Shown: in pieces, positions 34,969 to 43,065 of the stretch
How the letters are laid out: each line of letters opens with the position of its first letter
Position numbering within the stretch: position 1 is the first letter of the stretch
NCBI GenBank assembly: GCA_025359915.1
Contig: JANYDE010000006.1
Location: 27,909-91,908, forward strand
Reading direction: 5' to 3'
Length of the DNA: 64,000 bases
Source: Chamaesiphon sp. 336R_metabinner_41
GTDB lineage: Bacteria > Cyanobacteriota > Cyanobacteriia > Cyanobacteriales > Chamaesiphonaceae
Translations under genes and position numbers: made by a program
Notes under the pieces: model-generated
Database searches by the model: none
What the model saw: only the letters and a program-made list of their open reading frames with translations
What the model was told of the DNA's origin: nothing

Positions 34969-35199
34969 TTACACTTTATATCCTAAAGCCATCATGATAG
35001 CTGCGACAGTTATTTCATTCATTCCATAATGATCTCTGCGATTATCAGAATAATGAGCGTTGTAAATATCAGGTTTGCCTGTGAGTGTTTTAGGTACACT
35101 ATAGTGTGGATAGTCACTTGTTTGACCTATTTCTCTAATCATCCAAAGGGCAATAGTTTCTTTAACTTCATAGCCCTCTACAATTTTCCATTGTGCCAT
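34969..35199 (-). CDS. Small hypothetical protein
   Basis: 76 aa MAQWKIVEGYEVKETIALWMIREIGQTSDYPHYSV...; good RBS context (ggagaataaattATG). Confidence 0.6.
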   Translation of the reverse strand: MAQWKIVEGYEVKETIALWMIREIGQTSDYPHYSVPKTLTGKPDIYNAHYSDNRRDHYGMNEITVAAIMMALGYKV

Positions 35200-35248
35200 A
35201 ATTTATTCTCCTTGATTAATCATACTTTTACTTTTAATTCAATCCAAT

Positions 35249-36037
35249 CTAGTTGTCTATTTTTTTCATGCAATATACTATTACAATCCAACCACCCCAA
35301 ATGATAAGTGGAATTCCAATAATAGGAAGTTGAATCAAGGCAAAGCCAAAGAATAAGGCGCAACTACCTTTTATAATCTCACCCCAATCTGGTTCTTCCT
35401 GGCGATTGCGATCGCTGCTGTTATTACCTAATGAAGAAGAATTAGATTTTATTGGTGTGTCAGTTTCAATCCAATCATTATTATTTGTCTCTCGGTGGGG
35501 AGAATCAGGCTTTGCTGGAGTGACAGAACCAATTCGACCGATTGTTTTACGTGCTTCAAGAGCAAGTCCTGAGTTGTCTCCATTAGTAACTAATTCAAAC
35601 ATTTGCACTGCTTCAGCTTTACGATCTAAATTTAGATAAGTACAAGCTAAACTATACTGATATAGAGGATCTGGATCGGCAGCAACCGCATTAGAAAAAG
35701 CTTCAGCAGCCTCTGCTAAATTCTTTTTGGCATTTTTACCTATACCTTCATTAACCATTCCAAATTTTATTTGAGCAAAATAATTAAGTTCTTTTATTCT
35801 GCCAATGGATGAATAATACATTCCTAAGAGAGACGGCTGTTCATCAGGTTGTGATTTCATAATTTCAGAATGGAAAAGCTTTAAATCTCCATCAATGAGA
35901 GCCTTGCCACTAGACTCTTTCATAAGATAATTATCCTGTTGTTCAAGCTTTTTAATTTCTTGATTAATGTCCTCAAAATATGATATCGCTGTCTGACAAG
36001 CGATTGAATATTCTGTTCCTATTGTCATTGAATGCAT
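35249..36037 (-). CDS. TPR-like protein with C-terminal transmembrane segment(s)
   Basis: 262 aa; 'AAEAFSNAVAADPDPLYQYSLACTYLNLDRKAEAVQMFELV'; C-terminal 'CALFFGFALIQLPIIGIPLIIWGGWIVIVYC'. Confidence 0.65.
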   Translation of the reverse strand: MHSMTIGTEYSIACQTAISYFEDINQEIKKLEQQDNYLMKESSGKALIDGDLKLFHSEIMKSQPDEQPSLLGMYYSSIGRIKELNYFAQIKFGMVNEGIGKNAKKNLAEAAEAFSNAVAADPDPLYQYSLACTYLNLDRKAEAVQMFELVTNGDNSGLALEARKTIGRIGSVTPAKPDSPHRETNNNDWIETDTPIKSNSSSLGNNSSDRNRQEEPDWGEIIKGSCALFFGFALIQLPIIGIPLIIWGGWIVIVYCMKKIDN

Positions 36038-36127
36038 CTCCTATATTTATTTTTACAATGAGTAGTTAAAGGAATAATTGTAGCTATTATTTATCAATGC
36101 AACTACAAATATTGTCTTTAGAGATGA

Positions 36128-36304
36128 CTAATCTTTCATTACTTGTCCTGTAGTGGCGTAAAAATCAGCCTTAGTCATTGCTTCGCGCTGTGTATTGGCA
36201 TATCCAGCTAGTTCGCTGGCAACTCGAATTTCGCCACTTGATGAATTCCAAAAAACATCATAAGCCGTGCCGTATGTTGATTTTACTTGACCTATTTTAT
36301 TCAC
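36128..36304 (-). CDS. Small protein, GTG start (not in ORF track)
   Basis: 58 codons (M)NKIGQVKSTYGTAYDVFWNSSSGEIRVASELAGYANTQREAMTKADFYATTGQVMKD with GGAGA 6-8 nt upstream of GTG. Confidence 0.6.
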   Translation of the reverse strand: MNKIGQVKSTYGTAYDVFWNSSSGEIRVASELAGYANTQREAMTKADFYATTGQVMKD

Positions 36305-36356
36305 AATTTTCTCCTAACTATATATGCTGTGAACTACCAATTAAATGTTCTTGCTT

Positions 36357-36545
36357 TTAGCTAAACCAGTGTCTCCAATTTTCTAAGCACTTATCCCAAC
36401 TCTGGTTTTGAGACTTGAGCCAAGTTACAGTAGGCTTGCCACACTTAATGCACTTCTCGCCTTCTCTGGGATCTTGCTCTCTTTTACAAGAGCCACAAAC
36501 ATAACTGTCTGTATTTGGATCTGCTTGGTATTTTGCCGTTGACAT
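36357..36545 (-). CDS. Small zinc-ribbon protein
   Basis: 62 aa; CGSCKREQDPREGEKCIKCGKPTV (two CxxC). Confidence 0.65.
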   Translation of the reverse strand: MSTAKYQADPNTDSYVCGSCKREQDPREGEKCIKCGKPTVTWLKSQNQSWDKCLENWRHWFS

Positions 36546-36657
36546 ATTTCCCTCAATTAATTTACAAAATCTGACAAATAAATGATAAGTAGGTCATCGT
36601 AAGTATTTGTTAGGCTGAGACAAGATCGAATCTAGATGGTGTCAAGTTATCACTCAT

Positions 36658-37029
36658 CTAATCATCATCAAAATTTGCCTCGATTAGTGATTTTCCTGCC
36701 TGACGAGCCAGATAAATTCTGTGTCTTCCGTCGAGAATATAGTAAGGTGTTCCTGTCGAGCGTCTTAATTTAATAGGCCCATCAGGACTCTTCCCACTAT
36801 TTAAAGCTTCTAATTTGTTAGAACTGAGATGTTGTAGGCTTACATCTTCAATATCTGATAGTTTGACTGGATGAGACATAGCAATAATCACTCTAAGTAG
36901 ATTCATCAAAATGGCTTTGGAAATATTTTTTCCTTGGCTAATGATATGTTTCCCACTTTGGGGATAACTCTTACTAGGAAAAAATAGGTAGTTACAAACA
37001 AGAACGATCTGAATTTCAACTAAAATCAT
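36658..37029 (-). CDS. Small ParB-like protein
   Basis: 'PVKLSDIEDVSLQHL...KLRRSTGTPYYILDGRHRIYLARQAGKSLIEANF' resembles the ParB/sulfiredoxin-fold GRHR motif; true start probably internal (MSHPVKLSD). Confidence 0.6.
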   Translation of the reverse strand: MILVEIQIVLVCNYLFFPSKSYPQSGKHIISQGKNISKAILMNLLRVIIAMSHPVKLSDIEDVSLQHLSSNKLEALNSGKSPDGPIKLRRSTGTPYYILDGRHRIYLARQAGKSLIEANFDDD

Positions 37030-37116
37030 CTGCTAACCTCGGAAAAAACATTCTCAAATCGGAAAAAACTAGAAAAAATAGGACTACAATGGAGAAAAGC
37101 TACCACACGTTCCACT

Positions 37117-38499
37117 ATGGATATTGCCGAAGTCCTAAAAATTGCCGACGATCTGGTCTTTGAATCGACTAGCAAATATCTAGATAACTTGCAGAAATCG
37201 ATCGTCCAAGGAGTGTATGAAGGTAAGAAGTACTCGAAGATAGCCGAGGAATCTAATTGTAGTGAAGGTCATGTCACGGATATGGCATCAAACCTGTGGA
37301 AGACACTTTCAGATACAATCGGTGAAAAGGTAAGTAAGTCTAATCTCAAGTCTGCGATCGAACGGCACCAATTTTCTATTAATTCATCGCATCATTGGAA
37401 AGATGTTACACAGATTGGTAACGTCAATTTTTGTTCTGATTCCAAAAATGGCGATCGATCGGAAGATCCAAACAATATAAAATCAAACAACGGTTCAGTT
37501 AAAGTAAAAAAAGATGTGGGCAATATTCCCGATCTCTTTCCATTTTATGGACGCGATAGCGAACTAAACCAACTAAAACAGTGGGTAGTGACAGAACACT
37601 GTCGAATTGTCACTATCTTCGGCATGAGTGGGATTGGTAAAACTGCTCTAGTTAGACAATTATTAGAAGGGATTGGGGATGAGTTCGATCGAGTTATCTG
37701 GCTAAATCTGGGCTGTCAACGATCGATAGTTGAATTCCTAGACAAAGATCTGCTGCCGTCTCTTTCTCCCGATCTGAGGATCGATCCAAATTTAGATGTA
37801 GCCGCTAAAATATCACTCTCGATCGAGCATTTACAAAAGCAACGTCATCTAGTTATTTTGGATGATTTTCATCAAGTCTTCAGCAATGGACAACTAGCAG
37901 GTACTTATGCAGAAGGCTGTGAAGATTATGGCTTGTTACTCAAACGAATCAAAGAATCAAATCATCAAAGCTGTGTTCTACTCCTAAGCTGGGACAAACC
38001 CAGAGAGATCGATCTACTAGAAGGAAAAAGTAAATTAGTCCAGATATTACAACTTAATAGTTTGGGTGAATCCGCCAAAGAAATACTCAAGGACAAAGAC
38101 TTAACTGAAGAATCGAAGTGGATGGATTTGATTAACCACTATCAAGGGAATCCATTATGGTTGAAAATAGTTGCCACAATGGTTAAAGATTTATTTGGTG
38201 GTAGAGTTGGAGAATTAGCTAAATATGAAACTTTGATTCTACCAGACGATCTCCGATCGATCTTGAAGTCTCAGTTCGATCGACTATCTGAGTTAGAGAA
38301 ACAACTCATGCTATCGATCGCGAATCAACCTCAGCCAGTTTCTATTCCTCAATTGATAGAGCTTACCCAAATATCTCCACCGGACTTATTTAATGTCTTG
38401 CAATCTCTAGGTAGACGTGCATCGATCGAGAAACAAGAATCAGCGACAGGAACACTTTTTAGTCTTCAAATAATATTGAAGAAGTTCATGAACTGCTAA
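37117..38499 (+). CDS. NB-ARC STAND ATPase with vMAP-type N-terminal HTH
   Basis: 460 aa; 'KYSKIAEESNCSEGHVTDMASNLWKTLS' HTH; Walker A 'FGMSGIGKTALVRQLL'; Walker B 'RHLVILDDF'; 'GNPLWLKIVATMV'. No WD40/TPR sensor follows. Confidence 0.85.
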   Translation: MDIAEVLKIADDLVFESTSKYLDNLQKSIVQGVYEGKKYSKIAEESNCSEGHVTDMASNLWKTLSDTIGEKVSKSNLKSAIERHQFSINSSHHWKDVTQIGNVNFCSDSKNGDRSEDPNNIKSNNGSVKVKKDVGNIPDLFPFYGRDSELNQLKQWVVTEHCRIVTIFGMSGIGKTALVRQLLEGIGDEFDRVIWLNLGCQRSIVEFLDKDLLPSLSPDLRIDPNLDVAAKISLSIEHLQKQRHLVILDDFHQVFSNGQLAGTYAEGCEDYGLLLKRIKESNHQSCVLLLSWDKPREIDLLEGKSKLVQILQLNSLGESAKEILKDKDLTEESKWMDLINHYQGNPLWLKIVATMVKDLFGGRVGELAKYETLILPDDLRSILKSQFDRLSELEKQLMLSIANQPQPVSIPQLIELTQISPPDLFNVLQSLGRRASIEKQESATGTLFSLQIILKKFMNC

Positions 38500-38535
38500 A
38501 ATTAAATAATAGGTTTGATTCGCGATCGTCACAGT

Positions 38536-39309
38536 CTCGAAGATCTATTCTGGCACATGGATCTCCAAGCCCCGATCGCCGGACAATGGCAATTCCGCAA
38601 ACCCAAAGAGCAAAACCGCGAAGAATATGACGCATTCCTCGCCGCTAAAGTCCACCCCATCCTCGCAGAATGGAAAGCCAAAATCCTCACCGGAGAATGG
38701 CTCGAACCCCAACTAATCTACGGCTACTTCCCCTGTACCGCCGAAGGTAACTCCGTCCACGTCTACGACCCCAGCGTCATCGAGCAAGGCTTAACCCCCC
38801 AAACCGCCACCCCCGTAGTCACCTGGACATTCCCCCGCCAAAAGTCCCTACGTCGCCTCTGTCTGGCTGATTTCTTCCGCCCCCTGTCAGAGAATAAATT
38901 CGACGTATTCCCGATGCAAGCCGTAACCATGGGCGAAGTCGCCAGCGAAAAAGCCCAAGTGTTATTCAAAGCCGATAACTATGCCAACTATCTCTACTTC
39001 CACGGTATGGCTGTCCAAATGGCTGAAGGGTTAGCCGAATGGGGACACGCCCGCATCCGCAAGGAGTTGGGTTATGGCGAGTTAGAGCCAGATAATATTC
39101 GCGATATGTTGGCGCAACGCTATCAAGGTTCGCGGTACAGTTTCGGCTATCCCGCTTGTCCGAATGTGGCGGATCAGTTCAAGCAGTTGGAGATTATGGG
39201 TGCCCAGCGGATGGGGATGACGATGGATGAGAGCGAACAGCTTTATCCTGAGCAGTCTACGACTGCTTTGATTGTCTATCATCCGACTGCTAAGTACTTT
39301 AGTGCTTAG
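38536..39309 (+). pseudogene. Second copy of metH 3' end (activation domain)
   Basis: Gap-free match to 33301-34074 (constant offset 5235); starts mid-domain '[20 protein letters not shown]'. Confidence 0.95.
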
Positions 39310-39617
39310 GGAGTAGCAATAAAATAAGCTCCCAAATTGTAGGGTGTGTTATCGCGCAGTGTAACGCACCAGACTAGTGATCGATAGTAGTTTATTTATC
39401 TGCAAGTCCCTCAGGTTTGGTTGGAGTTAAGTAATAAATAAAAGCTCAATGATCGTCTGAAACTTATGTGGTAGTCAGTGCCCACCCTACATCTGTTTGG
39501 TGAGTTTTCTACATAAATGTCAAATACTTTAAAAATTTAGAAACCGACAAAATATAGAGTAATATTAGATATTGCTACCGCCGTTGGCTCAATCTATGCT
39601 AGACATCCAAAATCCAC

Positions 39618-40130
39618 ATGAAATTAAGACTTACTCTCGGCATAATCGGCTACACGCTCTTAACAATCCTAGCTTCGATTCAACCTGCTCAAGCTAATGA
39701 CTATGGAACCAGCCGCCAACGGAGAACATGTCCATCAAGAACAGAACCACGCAACGGCAGAATTAGTGTCGAACAGGCAAAGATGTATGTTGCTTGCTAT
39801 TACGAAGAACGAGCAGTTTTTAACGCCGCAGTAGATTTTGTTGATATTCTCAGTCTGCAAATTGCTCCAAAATCTCGTCGGGCTAGGGATGCCGATCTTC
39901 GGCTGCACCAAATCGATATCGAAAAGCCCATATACGAAATCAAAGGTAGTATGATTGTACACAATTGCCAAAATATCACTGAAGGGTATCCGCGTGGACA
40001 AAACTGTCGTGTAAGTCGTATACCTAAAAGTATGGGGAAATGTTATCAAACAACTTTTGGTGACTGGTACTGCGTGATGGGGGGATCTTCTTTGGTAAGA
40101 CCAGAAACAAAAATGCCAGCACCTAATTAA
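39618..40130 (+). CDS. Secreted Cys-containing hypothetical protein
   Basis: Signal peptide MKLRLTLGIIGYTLLTILASIQPAQA; several Cys in the mature part. Confidence 0.55.
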   Translation: MKLRLTLGIIGYTLLTILASIQPAQANDYGTSRQRRTCPSRTEPRNGRISVEQAKMYVACYYEERAVFNAAVDFVDILSLQIAPKSRRARDADLRLHQIDIEKPIYEIKGSMIVHNCQNITEGYPRGQNCRVSRIPKSMGKCYQTTFGDWYCVMGGSSLVRPETKMPAPN

Positions 40131-40364
40131 AATTGTAAGATTGGTTAGGTTAACTGTGTAGTGGACAAGCTTTCACAAAACGAGCCTGTTTTAAGAGGAG
40201 TTTTTGCCTACCAATTCTACCGATCAAGTTGTCGATCAATTATGCCCAATTGTTTGATCGATATTGACACTTGATCGATTTGAGGTTGATGCGATCTGTT
40301 TTGATTCCATTGCCTTTGGCACGCACCGCCGAACGGATGTTGGTGCGATCGATAGCGCAACCCA

Positions 40365-40418
40365 TCGAAAACCCTCGGTAGAGGTAATTCATGAATTACC
40401 CCTACCGAGGGTTTTCGA
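40365..40418. repeat. 54-bp near-perfect palindrome with AATTCATGAATT core
   Basis: tcgaaaaccctcggtagaggtaattcatgaattacccctaccgagggttttcga. Confidence 0.93.
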
Positions 40419-40580
40419 CAAGCACAGATAGAGTTTGTGATGATGTTCAATTTTAGATTGTATCGATCGCGTAGCGTGCCTTCTGGAGCGAGACCCTTCG
40501 CGAACGGCAATCTGATTTACAATTCAGAGGTGGTACGCGATCAAAATATTGCCAATCGAACGTCTCAAAATCGACTCGCA

Positions 40581-40620
40581 ATTACGGTAGGGGCAATTCA
40601 TGAATTGCCCCTACCGTAAT
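40581..40620. repeat. 40-bp perfect palindrome ATTACGGTAGGGGCAATTCATGAATTGCCCCTACCGTAAT
   Basis: Read directly. Confidence 0.95.
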
Positions 40621-40850
40621 TGCTCGGTGTATGCCCAAATTGATAGATTAATAGACAAAATTTATAATAATGTCCAATATATAGATCGCGTCGCTCGATC
40701 CGGTTGAAAGGTTATGATTATTCAGCGGATGGAGCCTATTTTATAACCATTTGTGTTCGCGATCGTGAATGTCTGTTGGGAGAAATTAATGATGGGCAGA
40801 TGATTCTAAATGAATATGGTTCGATCGTGAGGGATATTTGGGAAGATTTA

Positions 40851-40885
40851 CCCGTTGGCGTAGCCTCTCCTGCGGAGAATCGAGT
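40851..40885. repeat. GCGTAGC palindromic element in-frame inside the RAYT
   Basis: cccgttggcgtagcctctcctgcggagaatcgagt, encoding PVGVASPAENRV. Confidence 0.8.
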
Positions 40886-41213
40886 ATCAGATATAGATCT
40901 CGATGAATATATCATTATGCCAAATCATTTTCATGCAATTATCTCGATTAGTAAATCTCTGGAGTCAATAGAAGTTTATAAAGCTTTAGATATTGATGAT
41001 ATTAAAGCTCGTCGAAAAATGATTTTACCTAAAGTAGTTGGCAGATTTAAAATGTTGACAGCCAAGGCTATCAACCAAAGTCGCGAAATAGAAGGATCGT
41101 TCTGGCAACGTAATTATTATGAACGGGTGATTTGAAGCGAGGAAGATTGTCAGATAGTTCGACAATACATCATCAATAATCCCGTGCAATGGAAAATGGA
41201 TGAGCATTATATC

Positions 41214-41253
41214 GTTCGCGTAGCGTCTCGTAGAGATGGCACGCTACGCAAAC
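41214..41253. repeat. REP-like hairpin GTTCGCGTAGCGT / ACGCTACGCAAAC at RAYT 3' end
   Basis: 13-bp stem with one G-T wobble. Confidence 0.85.
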
Positions 41254-41300
41254 GAATCTTAGATATAATAGACATAGCGACTAAATGTAGAGTATCTGAT

Positions 41301-41579
41301 ATGAGTACTAGATTAGAAGTTCAGTCAGCGATCGAACAATTGCCAGAGAACGAAATTCGCGATCTCGCAAAATGGTTGCAAGAATATTTAGAACAAAAGT
41401 GGGATCGGCAGATTTTGACAGATTTTGAATCAGGAAAACTCGATCGTCTAATCACTAAAGCAGAATCAGATATCAGCTTTAAACTGTCGCCCCACGATCC
41501 TGAATTTATCAAGCAGATGGAAGTTGCAGAAGCAGTAATGCGCGAAGATCGGACTCTGCTCAGAAAACTGGCTCAATAG
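41301..41579 (+). CDS. Antitoxin-like protein, possibly chimeric
   Basis: N-terminal 'AIEQLPENEIRDLAKWLQEYLEQKWDRQI'; C-terminal 'LSPHDPEFIKQMEVAEAVMREDRTLLRKLAQ' resembling Doc-linked antitoxin tails. Confidence 0.55.
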   Translation: MSTRLEVQSAIEQLPENEIRDLAKWLQEYLEQKWDRQILTDFESGKLDRLITKAESDISFKLSPHDPEFIKQMEVAEAVMREDRTLLRKLAQ

Positions 41580-41583
41580 TACC

Positions 41584-41683
41584 GTGCAAGATGTAATTTG
41601 GATTCGAGATGAAGTAGTTCTGGCTATTCATAGCCGTGAACTAGCAGAGCATGGTGGATTAGAAGGAATTCGAGATGAGGGTC
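41584..41683 (+). pseudogene. 5' fragment of Doc (death-on-curing) toxin
   Basis: 'VIWIRDEVVLAIHSRELAEHGGLEGIRDEG' matches the Doc N-terminus, then homology stops. Confidence 0.7.
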
Positions 41684-41689
41684 GAAAAT

Positions 41690-41851
41690 TATATCTCCCT
41701 CCAGTAATTTCATCACTACATCTATTCGATCGGATGTCAAGCAATCAAGTGGTGATAAACCTCGCCACTCAATTAGTGGTTCTTGTAACCATCTTTGAAT
41801 TTCTGAAATATTGCCATCAGTAAGTTGCCACAGCATTTTGAGAGCATACAA
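41690..41851 (-). pseudogene. Fragment resembling Xre/MbcA/ParS-type antitoxin C-terminus
   Basis: 'MYALKMLWQLTDGNISEIQRWLQEPLIEWRGLSPLDCLTSDRIDVVMKLLEG', antisense to the doc-fragment ORF. Confidence 0.45.
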
Positions 41852-41877
41852 TAAAGGTTGAAGTCGAGTGATTACAG

Positions 41878-42921
41878 TTATGCCTGAAAATCAACCGTTT
41901 TGAATTGATCGCCAATAAAATCTCTGAAACATTTTACCTTGGCTGGTAACAGCCGCCAGCCCTCATGTAAAAGATATAACGTTCTGGGTTCACCGATCGA
42001 CCATTGTGGCAAAATTTGGATCAGTTTCCCTGTTTGGCAATTTGCTTTGCCCAAAAAATCGGGAATCAAGGCAATCCCAGATCCTAACATTGCCATTTGC
42101 TGGAGATAAACAAAATCATTCGCCATCGAAATCCCCCTCACATTAACTTGATGGCTACGACTACCCTGATAAAAAGTCAGCGGTTTAGCACTTAGGAACC
42201 ATTGATGTAGCAGCAGAGAATGATGCTCCAACTCGATTGGTGTATTCGGCGTTCCATGTTGACTGAGATATTGGGGACTCGCAAACAGTTGAAGCGAGAG
42301 GTTCGTTAATCGATGTAGGATATAGGTTGAATCTGGCAGCATATTTCCCGCTCGAAAGGCGACATCAATTTGATTTGCAGTCAAATCGAGTACTACTTCA
42401 TTGAGCAAAACTTCGACCTGAATTTTGGGATAGAGAGCTAAAAATTCAGCAATTAGAGGCGGAAAGATCGACAATCCTAAATCTACAGGCATCGTCACGC
42501 GCAAAAGTCCCGACGGTTCTAGACTTGTATTTCGCAGCTCGGTGGCTCCTTCATCCAATAATGCCAAAGCTTGAATGCTGCGATGATAAAATGCTCTCCC
42601 TTCAGCGGTCGCTGAAACTGCCCTTGACGATCGATTGAGCAGTTTTACCCCCAATTGTTCTTCTAGTCTGGTAATCCGCCGACTCACCGATCCTTTAGAC
42701 TCGCCCAGCATCCGAGCGGCGCGAGTAATTCCACCATGCTCAATGACTGCACATAGCGATCTCAAGTCGGCCAAATCTCCAGTTATCGTTTCCATTTCAG
42801 CAACAATGAGTTTCAAATTAGCTAATTGTTTCAGAAATAGATCGAAAATACAATAGTTTGTATTCCAGCGAGCCGCAAAAGTTCGCTGGATAGCGCAAAT
42901 TCTCTCTGGTGGACAAATCAT
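41878..42921 (-). CDS. LysR-family transcriptional regulator
   Basis: 'DLADLRSLCAVIEHGGITRAARMLGESKGSVSRRITRLEEQLGVKLLNRSSRAVSATAEG'; true start probably METITGDLADL near 42798. Confidence 0.92.
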   Translation of the reverse strand: MICPPERICAIQRTFAARWNTNYCIFDLFLKQLANLKLIVAEMETITGDLADLRSLCAVIEHGGITRAARMLGESKGSVSRRITRLEEQLGVKLLNRSSRAVSATAEGRAFYHRSIQALALLDEGATELRNTSLEPSGLLRVTMPVDLGLSIFPPLIAEFLALYPKIQVEVLLNEVVLDLTANQIDVAFRAGNMLPDSTYILHRLTNLSLQLFASPQYLSQHGTPNTPIELEHHSLLLHQWFLSAKPLTFYQGSRSHQVNVRGISMANDFVYLQQMAMLGSGIALIPDFLGKANCQTGKLIQILPQWSIGEPRTLYLLHEGWRLLPAKVKCFRDFIGDQFKTVDFQA

Positions 42922-43065
42922 TCAAAGCATTATGAAAGGCGGATAGAGCTAGTTTTCTTTTGACTGTAACTAATTTAACTGGCATAGACTTGATGGCGAA
43001 AATCAATTATCAATATATTTCTGCCAAGTTAATTTACGGATAAAATTCTCAAGTTTAATTTAATC

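Larger units (their letters stand above)
40704..41288 (+). pseudogene. REP-associated tyrosine transposase (RAYT, Y1 family), nonsense-interrupted
   Basis: 'RLKGYDYSADGAYFITICVRDRECLLGEI', 'LDEYIIMPNHFHAIIS', 'FWQRNYYERVI*SEEDCQIVRQYIINNPVQW': HUH and Tyr motifs; TGA at 41133-41135 where the frame continues. Confidence 0.85.

Noticed and set aside
40217-40510. 97-aa minus-strand ORF containing 'VIHELPLP'
   Set aside because: Mostly translation of palindromic repeats (AATTCATGAATT yields IHELP); no support as a gene. A transposase remnant is possible but I could not establish it.
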